A model generated the notes under the pieces. It worked only from the letters and a program-made list of their open reading frames with translations, was not told the DNA's origin and ran no database searches. DNA of 64,000 bases from Cranoglanis bouderius (Eukaryota > Chordata > Actinopteri > Siluriformes > Cranoglanididae): contig CM042555.1 in NCBI GenBank assembly GCA_023630585.1, positions 16,383,501 through 16,447,500 of the forward strand. Direction: 5' to 3'. How positions within the stretch are numbered: the stretch's first letter is position 1; each line of letters starts with the position of its first letter. Below, piece after piece: positions 25,851 through 38,071 of this stretch. A program made the translations under genes and the position numbers.

Positions 25851-26639
25851 TCTAACGAATATCTTTTGCATTTTTCAATATAAAGTCAAACTATTTGAGG
25901 TAGTTTAGTCCGTCTAATAAGATCCACACCTGCTACCATCATCTCAGCATAGAAACATTTTAGCATGGTACTTGTCCTGCTTCTTATATATCTTACTATT
26001 GCTTATTTGACAACCAACCACGAAATTGCACCTGACCAGCTGCAGAACTCTCTGGTCCAGTTCAAGGATTAAACTTTGTGTTTGTTTCCAAGTGTTCCAA
26101 TATCTTGCAGATTCCCCGGGGCTTGATACTGAGCTAGCACAAAAATGTTTTTAATGGTCGATGCATTAATAATTTTGAATTTAATTGAAATTCCTTCCAT
26201 CGGTACACGGTTGACACATCAGCTCTGTGTTTGACTGAACAGATTACATCAGTATTGTCGATATCTAAATATTTCAGCTTTTAATTCAAGTTTAGACTCT
26301 TGCTGTTTGCGATAAAGCATAAAAGAGATTTATTTATCTTGATTTGCATTCATACCTCAAACTATTACAAGAATCCTACAATCCCCCAAAGTATCACAAG
26401 AATCTTGAAGTCATTTCTGCTTCATGAACCACAAAATGTGTTACATAGACTAGATTACTGCCATACTTTTTTTACCCAAGAGATCTGGTACATCTCCTAC
26501 CAGATTAACTGTTTATTCAATTCCTTTATCAATTGCCTGTATGTTTAACACTTGATTTTATAATTATTTCATCTAAGAAATAAAACATGTCATAGACTAT
26601 TATAGTTGATTATTTCTATCAGGAATCGGCTAAAAACTC

Positions 26640-26975
26640 TGCACCATACAAACATGGCAGCCATGGACTACACTTCCCAACACCAACGGACTTAGTCACG
26701 TTCACAGTCACTTCTAATAACGCATGCCTGAACACAATCACTACCACACAGTATTCGATAACGCCATTTCCACATCCGCATTGCCAAGTAACTCTCCGTG
26801 TACGTTTACCTGAACTTGCCAAACTTTGATTTCTGTGCATGGTTATTCTGGTTTTTGACTTTACTCTGTTCCTAGCTTGTGATTTTGGATTGATGTTTGC
26901 TGATCGCCTGACCTTTTGCCTGTTTATTGGACCACGTTTTGGATTTGTTTGCTAGCCTCATTAATAAAACTTCAG
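26640..26975 (+). repeat. Unassigned interspersed repeat (retroelement-like end)
   Basis: GGCAGCCATGGACTACACTT, pyrimidine-rich GCCTGTTTATTGG, TTTTGGATTTGTTTGC, then CATTAATAAAACTTCAGACT followed by GCATTTGCATC. This layout resembles fish retrotransposon ends carrying a polyadenylation signal; I cannot name the family. Confidence 0.35.
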
Positions 26976-28356
26976 ACTGCATTTGCATCACTTCCCTCTC
27001 AAGACAATTTCCCAATAACAGCTCAACCCAAAGTGGTTTGTTCCTCTTATGCCACAGCGATTTACCAATTTACCAATACTAACAATTGTATGTACTAAAC
27101 AACAACAACATGTCATACATTTTTTATCTGTTTATAGTCATGTTTGATGTTGTGGAACTTCCAAAAAAGTACAGCTCAAGGTTTATACAGTACGACCAGA
27201 CAAAAATACAGTTCAAGGTGGAAAACTTAGTTACAGCTTTGCCACTGACTGTGACAAAGCATTAAGACGTTATTCATAAATGCTAAATAAATGTCTCCTC
27301 ACAGAAAACTTCACCGTATAAACGATTCCAGACATTTTTAATCTGTTTATACTGTATGGAATGTCTGGCAGACAAGTCCGTGTGTAAGTTGTTACAAAAG
27401 AAAGTATAACATAATAGAATGAGCATGTTTATATAACTAACATGTCAGCTGCTGTTAGAGAAAATTACTGAACAGCTTCTGAATCAGAATCAAGCATTCA
27501 ATGTGATATAATACGTTTTAATATCTTCATGGTCTTGACACTCTTTACCTTTCTAGATATGTGAATACTAGGTCACTTAGATCATTAAAGAGAATAGAGT
27601 CATTATTAGATGCTGTAGTCTTTGGGCACCGTGTAGTCATATGTGAATTTGCATAAAATAGTGCAAGAACTGTTGACAAAATGGTTAAAACCCATAAATA
27701 AGCTTGAATAAGCTGCGAATTTAACAAGTTGAAATTCAGTGAATTGATGAAGTGTAGGTGGGAGAGACAGATGGCATTGAAGTTAGAGAGTTGGACCTTG
27801 GTCTGTTACAGTTATAATATTAATTAAAAGGGAATATAAGTGACACGTAGGAGGTAAACCCTTTCTCAGTGTACTATCGAAATCAAACTAAAGCCTGGCT
27901 GTATGACATCACATACTCCAGCCCTGAAGATTATAGAGCCAACATCATATTAGAGGAAGAATTTTTCCCTGACCAAAATAATTGTGCATGTTTTGGACAG
28001 CTGGAAGGTGTAATCCTGTCTCATTTATTCAGCTTCACTACTAAATAAATGGCAGTGTAATTTACGTCTGGGCCTTCTGTACATTTTTGCTGCTAAGAAA
28101 AATATTTTGAACAGCTGTGCTCAAATGGCCACTTACGAGAACAATTCGGCGTGACCATTAGGAAATTAAGGACCATTAGGATCAGCCAGGGGACTAAAAA
28201 AACATCATAGAGTCAGCCCATTCAAACTGTTCAATCATGCTAGTTAAAACGTGTGACATGCAACAAACCACTAAGAAAAAGCTGAAAGGCTTTAGGAATG
28301 TACAGACAAAGTGGATGAAGGTTAACAGGAGTATTGACTGGGCTTTCCTGGTTATT

Positions 28357-28383
28357 TGTTGTTGTTGTTGTTGTTGTTGTTGT
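28357..28383 (+). repeat. (TTG)n microsatellite
   Basis: Nine units. Confidence 0.95.
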
Positions 28384-29941
28384 AAATATGGCCAAATGTT
28401 CAAACAGGCATTTCGGCAATTTAATATGTTTAATTTATTTTTTTTTAACATCATTAGCTGAGCTTATTGACCTACATTCTGAACATCACATTTGAGCTTT
28501 CAACATAGCCATGGAGTTTGGCTGTATGTAAAAGGCTTGTACTCACAGTGGTGGGGTTCAGGCTTCCAGAAAAGCCTGGAAATCAAATGCAACCGGGGGA
28601 AATCAAAACATGACTGATTCTTCTTAATTACTGTATGTACGTGTCCTAACTAATAGGTTAGACAAATTTGTTGTATCTGCCAAGAGATCAAACAATAGTG
28701 AAAAAAAAAAAAAAATCCTGACCACAACTTATTAATGAAAAGAGACTTACTAAATTACTTTCAAAGATTAAATACACCATGCACAATAGCTCTATTAAAT
28801 AAAATGAGGTTCAATTACAGGAATGTATTTTTTTTTTTTTCTCCCTCCTCAGAAGTCCTTAAGCCTTTTCTGTGGCCCTGTAAGGCCCTTCAGGTTTCCC
28901 TTTTGGGAATCTTCTTAGATTGGTATAGAGACAACGCTGAACCTCATTAATGTCAGCCTCGTTTTCCCACGTTTACCTCATTTTTCTTACTGCATTACAA
29001 TTAGACTGGCTTTTCTATCCAGCTCTAAATAATACTCTGATCAGTAATAGCCGTTCGGTTTAGGTATGCATTTTCCTGTTTTTTTTTTTTTTATCCAAAC
29101 GCATTAAAGAATGATAGCCGTATGAGAATGAGATCTCTTGCCAAAGCCTTAGAAACCAGCAGCCACAGTTCATTAGTGATTACAGCCAGAGTCGTAGATG
29201 TAAAAATAGCTCATTATGCAGGGCTTTATTCTCTCCATGAGCTACTGTTCATTCACGGCTAAACGAAAAGGTCCAAGAGGAGGAGGAAAGCAGCTTTTCC
29301 ACTTTTGCGAGACATATTCAGCATGTTACATCCTGCCTCAGACAGAGAGTGTGTCAAAGTCGATAAACCGCCATCACATCTCTGCTGGGGGCTAATTTTA
29401 GATGAGGGTGTTCAAACAGCCTTGCCACCACGAGTTAGCTCACAAACCACACATATCCACAGGTTGCCTTGGCAGTAAGTGGACGGTCATTTGGAAAAGG
29501 TCCAAGATCGATGGCCCACGCTGTTCTCGCTCGATGAGCATTAGCCTCCTTTTGTGAGCGAGAGCTGCTCACTCCCAGATTTGTTGATTACTTTGTTGTG
29601 GTAAATCAGCCCAGTGGAGGTGCCCTGAGCTGTGAAAATCTAATACGACTTGCTAATACGAAAAAAGGTGTTCTGCCAACCTCGTTGATTACTTTGCTAT
29701 TTGCCACCGCTGCCAACGGCCTGTGTACAATTTAGTCACAAATCTAACGCAGGCTATTTATGGAACGTATACTGCATATCTCAAATTATTTATTTGTATT
29801 ATATTATCAAAACGTATAAAGTGAATAGTATAATGTATGGTAAAGTGTTTACTTGTAGGGGAAATGAGCCACTAAAACCCCCTATATCAAACTATTTCAG
29901 ACAGTGCACTCATTAAACCTGTGTTTTTGTATGTCTTGCAG

Positions 29942-30112
29942 AAAACAAGGACTTTGACGCATATCTGTCCTACACTAAAGTGGAGCCCGAACAATGGAGC
30001 CAAGAGACCAGAGAGGAGGAACGTTTTGCCCTGGAGATTCTTCCTGATGTTCTGGAGAAACATTATGGGTATAAACTCTTCATTCCAGACAGGGATTTGA
30101 TTCCTACTGGAA
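29942..30112 (+). CDS. il1rapl1: il1rapl1 exon: first half of TIR domain
   Basis: Coding exon of 171 nt (2 + 56 codons + 1), preceded by ttgcag and followed by gtaagt. It encodes the start of the cytoplasmic Toll/IL-1 receptor (TIR) domain. TIR box 1 is DAYLSY, followed by FALEILPDVLEKHYGYKLF and box 2 as PDRDLIPTG. In this family the TIR domain recruits signalling and Rho-regulating partners at synapses rather than driving classical IL-1 signalling; that is established knowledge, not visible here. The split codon A|CC gives Thr at the junction with the last exon. A (TG)n tract begins about 50 bp past the donor. Confidence 0.96.
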
Positions 30113-30162
30113 GTAAGTTCAGCTGGTCAAAGATGAAATTCTGTGTATATTACTCATCATGT

Positions 30163-30164
<2 letters not shown>

Positions 30165-30213
<49 letters not shown>
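30165..30213 (+). repeat. (TG)n just downstream of a TIR-exon donor
   Basis: About 24 units starting 52 bp past the exon end at 30112. Confidence 0.98.
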
Positions 30214-30218
<5 letters not shown>

Positions 30219-30708
30219 AGCGGTCTGGATGTCTAGCTAAGCCTGATTTCCTCACAGTGAATGTCATGAGTGTCACAGAAGCTGTCCAAAAGTCCACGAT
30301 GCTTCTTTGCTGTTACAGTACACCATCATCATCATAAACAGAGAAGAGCATGCACACGCTCTGTACAGATGAACTTTATAGATGTTTAAATGACCTAATA
30401 AAAGGACATTAACGACAAGACATTCAGCCAAACAGAAGTGACTGTATGAATCAGTGATTCTCCACTGATGCTAGGGTGAACAGAGATCAGTCGAGTGAAG
30501 AGATGACAATGAGACTCATGATTAAATGCTGCGAGTGACGTTTTCCACAGGTGATGAGACAGAGACTTTTGTCTTTCTATGAGTAGATTAGGTCATAAAC
30601 GTAGAGGGACATTAGGAAGGGCGTCCGTCTTTCATTGGAATCGGAATCAAATTTTTAAAAAAGCAATTTTCACTCAAAAATACTAGAAATTTACCTGAGA
30701 TTGAGATA

Positions 30709-31673
30709 CACTATATGGCCAAAAGTTTGTGGACACCTGACCATAACGCCCATGCAGGACTTCCTTAGACTGTTGTCACAAAGTTAGAACCAGACAACTG
30801 TATAGAATGTCTTTGTATGCTGTAGCATACTGTACACTTATTTTTATTTTATTTATTTATTTATTTATTTTGTTTGTCTGTTTCTACCAATTAATTTTTT
30901 TACATTTTTTTTCCCTGTATTTCAAAATGACAGGAAAATCGTATTAAAATTACAAGAAGAAACTGTTTATCGAAATGCGTCACGCGATTTTGCAAAAAAA
31001 AAACAAACAAAAAAAAAACATCTGTAGAAATTGAATACATTAAATATCTGATTTTTAACAGCTTTTAAATGGCAATTTTCACAACATTTGTATTCATTTA
31101 AAGATTTGATTGTTAAATAAGTACATACGACTTTGGGGTACTGATTGGAAGGTCATGAGTTCAAACCCCAGCACCACCAAGCCACCACTGTTGGCCCCTT
31201 GAGCGAGGACCTTAACCCTCGACTGCTCAGATGTGTAAATGAAATTAAATGTGAATTAGGGCATCTGCCAAATGCCGTAAATGTAATAACTGTGTTTTAT
31301 GCTTCTTTACATGTAAATCAAGCATAAATTACCCATCACTACATTCCCCAGCACACAGAAAGAGGTATTACAGTCCATCATAAAACTAACTTCACTGAAA
31401 TTAAGAGGCCCAAACCTGTTCCAGCATGACAATGCCCCCGTGCACAAACCTCGCTCCATGAAGACACGGTTTGTCAAGGATGGAGTGGAAGAACTTGAGT
31501 GTCCTGCACAGCGCACTAATGCTCTTGTAGCTGAATGGGCACAATTTTCCACAGACGCACTCCAAAATCTATGAGAGTGGAGGTTATTCTAACAGCAAAG
31601 AGGGACCAAATCTGGAACGGGGTGCTCAAAAAGCATGATGGTCAGGTGTTGACAAATGTCTGGCCATATAGTG
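30709..31673 (+). mobile_element. Tc1-like element carrying a nested insertion
   Basis: Terminal inverted repeats CACTATATGGCCAAAAGTTT on the left and ...GTCTGGCCATATAGTG on the right are each flanked by TA (30707-30708; 31674-31675). Transposase remnants (FQHDNAPVHKPRS; VKDGVEELECPAQ) sit at 31410-31520 on the + strand, but the segment with the last catalytic Glu is deleted. About 30830-31360 is foreign: T-rich DNA plus a SINE piece inserted into the element. Confidence 0.8.
31137..31292 (+). repeat. SINE fragment inside the Tc1-like element
   Basis: TACTGATTGGAAGGTCATGA, GTTCAAACCCCAGCACCACC (B-box-like), TTGGCCCCTTGAGC, and the tail GGGCATCTGCCAAATGCCGT followed by AAATGTAA, which is a characteristic end of ostariophysan SINEs as I remember them. 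The A-box head is missing. Confidence 0.65.
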
Positions 31674-33011
31674 TATCTCATATCATGAGAACGTGAAGTT
31701 CTCAGAACTAAACATAGTAGGTTTTTGTAGTGTATGTGGACATTAATATGTCATTACGTGTGTGTGTGTGTCTATCTGATTGATTATTTGTATTGTATGT
31801 GGTTGTATGGACTGTATGTCTCTGACCGTGTCTCTTGTCCTCTCATAAATGTGTCCCTCATTTACATTCATTTTATTCCACGAGTCATGTACGTCGTGCA
31901 GTCAGACCGGGCGTCAGTCATTGTCTCGAACCTCATCTTAATTTCAAATCCAGAGTGTGTGTTATAAACGAACACGTCATAGCCGGAGGACCTCATTAGA
32001 ATTTTGTCATTCTTCCATGGCATTACCTGCTTTCATTACTGCCAGTCAGCAAACAACATTAAAATGCTTCTGTGCATCCATGTCTGTCAGGGTCTATGTC
32101 TGGGAATAAAGCAGATACCACATTGCTTGTTTGGTTCTGTAAAAAAAAAAGATTATGCACCTACTAAAGTTACCGGGGGTGTTTATTTGAAATACTTATT
32201 ACTTTCGAGCTGTTTTCATCGTCTGCAGTTTCTTCCATTTTGACCGCTTTGCTTCAACTTCCCATCGTCACAGTGTGTGTGTGTGTTTGTAATCGAACTC
32301 TGATGGGACCGTTTGCTTTTAATGCGGGATGAACACACAGGGTTAATAGAGCTCAATCGGAAACGCCTTTATTTTTATCTTAGGATACGTTCTTGCAGTT
32401 AGAAAGTGTTCGGAGTTTTTGAGTCGCACGACCACTTTGCAGCTTCAAGACTTATTCTTCGTCGTCATGCCTACACTCATTTCCTGTTAGTAAATCATGT
32501 AATATAATTCATACTACTCGATAGGCTTGGACTCTGAACGAGACGCGAGGACGCTCATCCAGCCAGCGGCCGAATTATTGGCACCCTATTGGCGAAGATG
32601 GATAAAAATGGTTGCGAAGTAAAAAAATTTGTTCTAAGGAAATTTCATTTCCACAATATCTTGCTTTTTTTTTTTTTTTTTTTGGATGATTATTTAGATT
32701 TGTAGCAATCCCAACATATAAGGATATGCTGCTTATTTCGTATGTAGATACATGACCGTGCACGTATCATAGACTATCACATACTGCTACTGGAAATGTT
32801 TTTAGTCTTTTAGCCTTTGGTCCCATCTAGTGTATGTCTTCATCTTCATCTTCGTCTGTTAGTTTGTAATCTGTGTGTAAAAATAAGTCTCGGTGTTGTA
32901 TGTGGTTGAGCTGGCTTAATCATGTAAGTATCGTAAAACCTTTTAAAGCACAAACTCATACAGGCTTTGCTAGCCCTGCAGTGCCGAGTCCCATATTAAA
33001 CTGGGAAAAAC

Positions 33012-33012
<1 letters not shown>

Positions 33013-33048
<36 letters not shown>
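33013..33048 (+). repeat. (TG)n microsatellite
   Basis: About 17 units. Confidence 0.97.
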
Positions 33049-33352
33049 ATGTTTGTACATGAAAGCAAATCATCAGGGCCAAATCAAATAGCATGGTGCC
33101 AGTTTCTCTTCTGTGGAAGTCCCTGCACTGTTGCTGTGATGAGTTGCTGCTGAATCTTCCGATCACACTTTGAATGTTGAAATTATTTATGTTTAGGTTT
33201 CACCAATGATCATTTCCAGGATGACACGAGACTCCTTAGAGGTACAGCTTTCACCACTTCTGTCAGCAGTTCTAGTCTGCACTCCAAACCCCCCCCCCCC
33301 CCTTTTTTTTTATTTACTTTTTTTTTTTTTTTTATAAACTTTTCAGACATGG

Positions 33353-33480
33353 GTGGCTCAGCGTTTAGCGTTCTAAATCGGGATGCAGTGCTAGCTCAAG
33401 GGCCGAGGCGGTAGATCTGATATGAGGCGCTCAGACGCTTCTCGAGGGCTTACGTCTGTAATGCCAGCTCACTTCTAGTA
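33353..33480 (+). repeat. Possible SINE head remnant
   Basis: GGGTGGCTCAGCGTTTAGCG resembles the A-box start of the SINEs seen elsewhere, followed by a degraded body (GCTAGCTCAAGGGCCGAGG). It follows C and T homopolymers. Confidence 0.35.
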
Positions 33481-34247
33481 AACCTGGTATCAGACAAGCC
33501 ACAGACAGTGAAGAGAGGCAGTATGAGTGCAGTGTGTGGGAGTTAATATAGAGAAAGACAGACAGACAGAAAACGAGTAAGGTGGGAGTGTGACATACAG
33601 AGAGAAAGACAGAGAGAAAGACACAAAGTAAGTAGTAACCCTTTAAAAATGTCCCTTTTTTTCTAGTATTAAGAGACAGTTTGCTTCTTGAGTGTGTCAT
33701 GTGTGTCTGCTTCTGTCTTTGAGCTCTTGATGATTTTTACTAAACCCCACATAAATGGCACGAGAAACACACTAAGCACAAGCCGGAGTGGCAGCAAAGT
33801 GTTATGCTTTGTTGTCTTTTTTAATAACGAGTGTTATTGTTGTCTCTGACTACGCCTGCAATTCATTCCTTGAACGTGCTAACGCTGGCTCTGGCTTTCT
33901 TTGTCAAAAGCCGTTAAATCGGTGCAGAAAAAGAAAAGCGGGGTGTTTAAAATTAAACAAATAAATGAAAACCCACTCTTAGAGAATGCCTGTGCTTCTG
34001 TTTTATGTCATGTCCCCATTTCGTGTGTGCATTTGTGCAGTTTTGTGTAAATTGTCTCGCATTAATACGTTTTTAATTCGCTAGTCATGAACGTTTTAAA
34101 AATGTACCTCAAATGTGAAACCCTTTCAAAAGACACATTACAAGAACAATCTCAGGACACGTCATTAGTGCTGTGTATTTAACCGCGTGCCTGGATCAGA
34201 TACTTATCGCTTCCTCTGTTTTCCATCTCCCCTCCCCTCCCCCTAAG

Positions 34248-34972
34248 CCTACATCGAAGACGTTGCACGCTGTGTGGACCAGAGCAGACGGCTCATCATC
34301 GTGATGACGCCGAGCTACGTGGTGCGGCGTGGCTGGAGCATCTTCGAGCTGGAGACGCGTCTGCGCGGCATGCTGGCGAGCGGCGAGATCAAGGTGATCC
34401 TGATCGAGTGCGCCGAGCTGCGCGACACCATCAACTACCAGGAGGTGGAGGCGCTTAAGCACACCATCAAGCTGCTCACCGTCATCCGCTGGCCCGGGCC
34501 TGAGGGCAGCAAGCTCGGAAGCAAGTTCTGGAAGCGGCTGCGCTACGAGATGCCGTTCAAGCGGCGCGAGCGCGCGCTCTCGCACGAGCTCTCGCACGAG
34601 CTCTCGCACGAGCAGGCGCTGGATGCCGGTGAGCTGCAGAGCGTCTCGGCTCTCTCGATGGCCGCCGCCGCCTCTACGGCTGTGGCCACCGCGCGACCCG
34701 AGTTGCGCTCCACGTTCCGCAACAGCAGCTGCCACGCCCCGCTCGGACAGAAACACTACTACCGCAGCTATGGGTATGACGTGCCACCGCTGGCGACGCT
34801 CGGCACCCATCATACCTACTGCAACATCCCCATGACTCTGCTGAACGGACAGCGCACACAGGGCAAAGCACAGCGCACTGAGCAGCAGCAACAACTAGAG
34901 GAGCAGCACGCCAATAACGCCATGTTGCCGCTGCTACCACGTGAGACGAGCATCTCCAGCGTCATCTGGTGA
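34248..34972 (+). CDS. il1rapl1: il1rapl1 last coding exon: TIR end and C-terminal tail
   Basis: Terminal coding exon (acceptor ccctaag, stop TGA at 34970-34972), adding 240 residues. It starts TYIEDVARCVDQSRRLIIV and continues through EVEALKHTIKLLTVI and TIR box 3 (KFWKRLRYEMPF). The tail contains QKHYYRSYGYDVPP and HTYCNIPMTLLNGQR, and ends PLLPRETSISSVIW, the IL1RAPL1-type C-terminus as I recall it (IL1RAPL2 ends differently). The C-terminal region is known in mammals to bind NCS-1. Oddities: the exon is very GC/CpG-rich, unlike the other three; codons 34577-34612 are three perfect copies of a 12-bp unit giving Leu-Ser-His-Glu three times before EQALD; and there is a Gln/Glu-rich patch near the end. 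The paralogue letter (a or b) cannot be decided here. Confidence 0.97.
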
Positions 34973-35001
34973 TGTCATCTGGTGCCCGAAAAGGACCTTT
35001 C

Positions 35002-35032
<31 letters not shown>

Positions 35033-35282
35033 TTTCTTAGCAACAGTCTTTACAACCTCGTTGACACGTTTCATAGTAATGTACGCGATTAAAAAAAAAA
35101 AGACAAAAAAAAAAAAAAACAGTTCGATTGCTGTTGCTGCTGTTGAACTTACATTCACAGGTGTAAACAAAACGAGAAGTCCAGGAGCAGTGGACCTGAA
35201 TATGATTTAGGTGATGAGGTGTGAGTGCGAAGGTCTATAAAACACAGAGAAGCTACTGCTTTTCAGACCTACACACACTCTA

Positions 35283-35317
<35 letters not shown>

Positions 35318-35879
35318 CACACACACACACAGACATTTGAACACACTCACTCTGACACTTAAGGAATACAGGGTCTTGTACATATATATTTGAGATTTCT
35401 TTGTAGCATTTGGTATTTTTTTTTTTTTTTTTTTTTTTCAGTTACAACATTTCTGTTTCTTTTACTTTTTTATCATCCAAATGTTTTGTATCAAATTTTT
35501 TTAATTATCATTGTTATAGATTTTTTTTTTTTTCTTGAGAAGAGATCTGTAAGGTATTATTGTTTTTTTTTTCTCTCAACTTGTAGTTTGCAAGAGTATT
35601 TTTTTTTTAATGTGTTTTGGGATTTGTGACGTTGTGATGTTTTCTTTGAGAGAACACCATCGTTCTGTTGGGGTTTTTTTTTTGTTGTTGTTTTTTTTTT
35701 TTTCTTTTTCGGTTGATGGTTGAACAGTGGGTATCTCAGTTTTTTTAGAGACTCATGAACAAAACTCGATTATGCAAAAAGTGCAGAAGCCTGGGAGCTG
35801 ATTTTCTTCCTGAACAAACGACCAAGCAGAAGACACGAGAGAGGAAGCGAAACGCCTCAACATGATGATCTAGTGTCTC

Positions 35880-35952
<73 letters not shown>

Positions 35953-38071
35953 ATGAAATATTAATACTTTCTATCAAAAAGAGGAAACCAACAGCTTTGC
36001 TGTTTAGCTTGATAGTAAAAAACATTGACCATTAAAAAAAAAAAAAAAAAATCTGTATATTATTTTAAAAGAAAGAAGTATATTTTTATAACAAAAAAAA
36101 AGAATTTGCTTGGAAAGACATAGTCACATTTCATTCCACTAATCAGAGGTGTAGAGTGTTTTGTTTGCGTAAAGACCTACCTTTTAATTTGAAAGTTAAA
36201 AATGAAAGTATTTTCATTGTTTGTTTTTTTTTTTTGTCAAAGTCTTAAATCAGGGACGGGTGAAGGGAAAAAGAGTATATTTGTGTTTTTTTTCATCTCA
36301 CCCATGGCGACGGTGTCATTTTTGAGTGTCATAGCAACTAGATACGTATTCAGTTTACAATATAAATGTATAATTCTATATTTACAAAATACTCCACACA
36401 ATCATCAAACCTAATCGGGATTGTTCTTATTTTCCATTCACTGAAAAACCTTTTAAACCTCCAGATTAGTGCCTCCCTGCAGACTCGCATACTGTACACT
36501 CACTTCCTGTCACATAACAAAACACAACCCTACCACTTCGCCATGGAGCCGCATCGGATATGTGCTCACTTCCTGTTAGGATCATGACATCACTTCCTCT
36601 TTGTGCCTCGTGTTTGTTTTGGAATAGAAGCGTAGATGAAAAACTGGCCACAATTTCACCTACAGACGGAAAACGGCCAGGTCTGAGCTCCAAGATAAGA
36701 CGCGCAATCATGCCGATTCTCTCAGGAGCAGCTCGGGTGTCGAATTTATCGCTATAAATTCGGAGAGGAAGAGTTATCCTGCTGTTTTTTTTTTTGTTTT
36801 TTTTTCCACAACGAAACCTTTTTTGTGAAAACCTGAGGCAAACATTCATTTATTTGGGTTCATATTAGCAAAGTCCCAGGTCGGCAAATTTACCAAGCCA
36901 AAAGAATTAGGAAAGGAAAACTTCTTCTGCTCTCGTTCACTACTTCATTCCTCCATCTTGCTTGTTCTAGTAAATTTTCATCGAGACTCGGTTGTTTATG
37001 TCCTTGGCGTCACGTTGAGGTGCATGGGGGCAACAAAGCTTTAGGGTTAATCTAGGATCCAGCTGTTCCCTTCCACATCCATTACCATTTAAAGATGAAA
37101 TGCAAATCTGGTCTTGGGCAGCCTCCAAACGGCACTTCCACCGTTCTTACCAACCAACAACCTCGTTACCAGTCACGCCGGAGCTCTGTTTCAACGCCGG
37201 GGTTCTCGCGAGTGATCGCGCCAGCAGACGCTTCACAGCTCTGTCAATTTTGGATGCTGATCTAAGACGAGCTTTGCAACCGTACTTTAAATAAGCCAAA
37301 CTAAAGCTGTTCAGCATTTTTGTCAGCGGGGAAGTGGAATAAGGGATTTTTTATTTTTTTTTGTCTTTTATTTTTAAACATGTATTTATCGTCGTTTAAA
37401 CAGAAGTGATCATTCCCAGGTTATGACGGAGAATGCAGTATTATCCAGAATCACATCATTCAATCTAAAAACTATGATCATGATCCAGTATTTATATAGT
37501 TTCCTCACACAGTCATGCTAAAAGAGTGGTGATTATAACATAAAAGGACAAATGATATGCAAAATTATGTAAATTAAGGAATGGACAGGAAACAGGGTTG
37601 TCTCAATTTACTGCTCATCAAACAAACATTTGATTTTGGTTTTTCTGTTTGTTTGTTTTTTTGTTTTTTGAATGACTCTATTAAACACTTTACTATTACC
37701 ACATCGGTTTTGGGTGTTACATGCTGGAGGTAGACTTCTGTCCCCGAGTCGCGGCTATGCTGAATTAGGCGAACGCTTTGAATGTTAAACCGGCAGAAAG
37801 ATACAGCAGAAGCCTGATGGATTTCCTTCTTTTTTTTCTTTTAACCGTTTCAATCTGATTTTCGTTCCTCGTCGCGTTGTGTATCTTTATCATAGAGATT
37901 GAAATGGTAATGAGATCTAAGACAACAAGGCAATCCAGGCGCATTCATAAGATGTCCAAGTCAGTAGTAAATTTAAAAATGAAAATCCTGAACGTTCATA
38001 ACTCTACACTAAAGACACTAAAGATTAAGATTTTTTATTATTATTATTATTATTATTAGCAATAAAATATA
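34973..38071 (+). other. Probable il1rapl1 3' untranslated region
   Basis: AT-rich sequence after the il1rapl1 stop with many T and A homopolymers, a (CA)n patch near 35294-35334, a long (CT)n at 35884-35950, and no convincing open reading frame. ATTAAA occurs near 36032 beside an A run, and AATAAA at 38061-38066 immediately before a MITE. Brain-expressed genes of this class often have long 3' UTRs, so the transcript may extend this far, but the end is not determinable here. Confidence 0.45.
35884..35950 (+). repeat. (CT)n in probable 3' UTR
   Basis: About 33 uninterrupted units. Confidence 0.98.

Larger units (their letters stand above)
12453..29941 (+). other. il1rapl1 intron between TM and TIR exons
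   Basis: 17.5 kb without a credible exon. Besides the repeats listed separately, 12480-14380, 15590-18960, 19920-22200, 22570-24300 and 26990-29940 are AT-rich sequence where I recognise no gene. About 29100-29700, just before the TIR exon, has balanced composition and several TAAT cores and may be conserved non-coding DNA (inference). Confidence 0.7.

Noticed and set aside
31145..31327. 60-aa open frame at 31145
   Set aside because: It is translated SINE sequence.
34196..34894. 232-aa open frame antisense to the last il1rapl1 exon
   Set aside because: It is the complement of a GC-rich coding exon, where stops are rare in every frame; the sense strand has a clear IL1RAPL1 match and the antisense protein has no recognisable domain.
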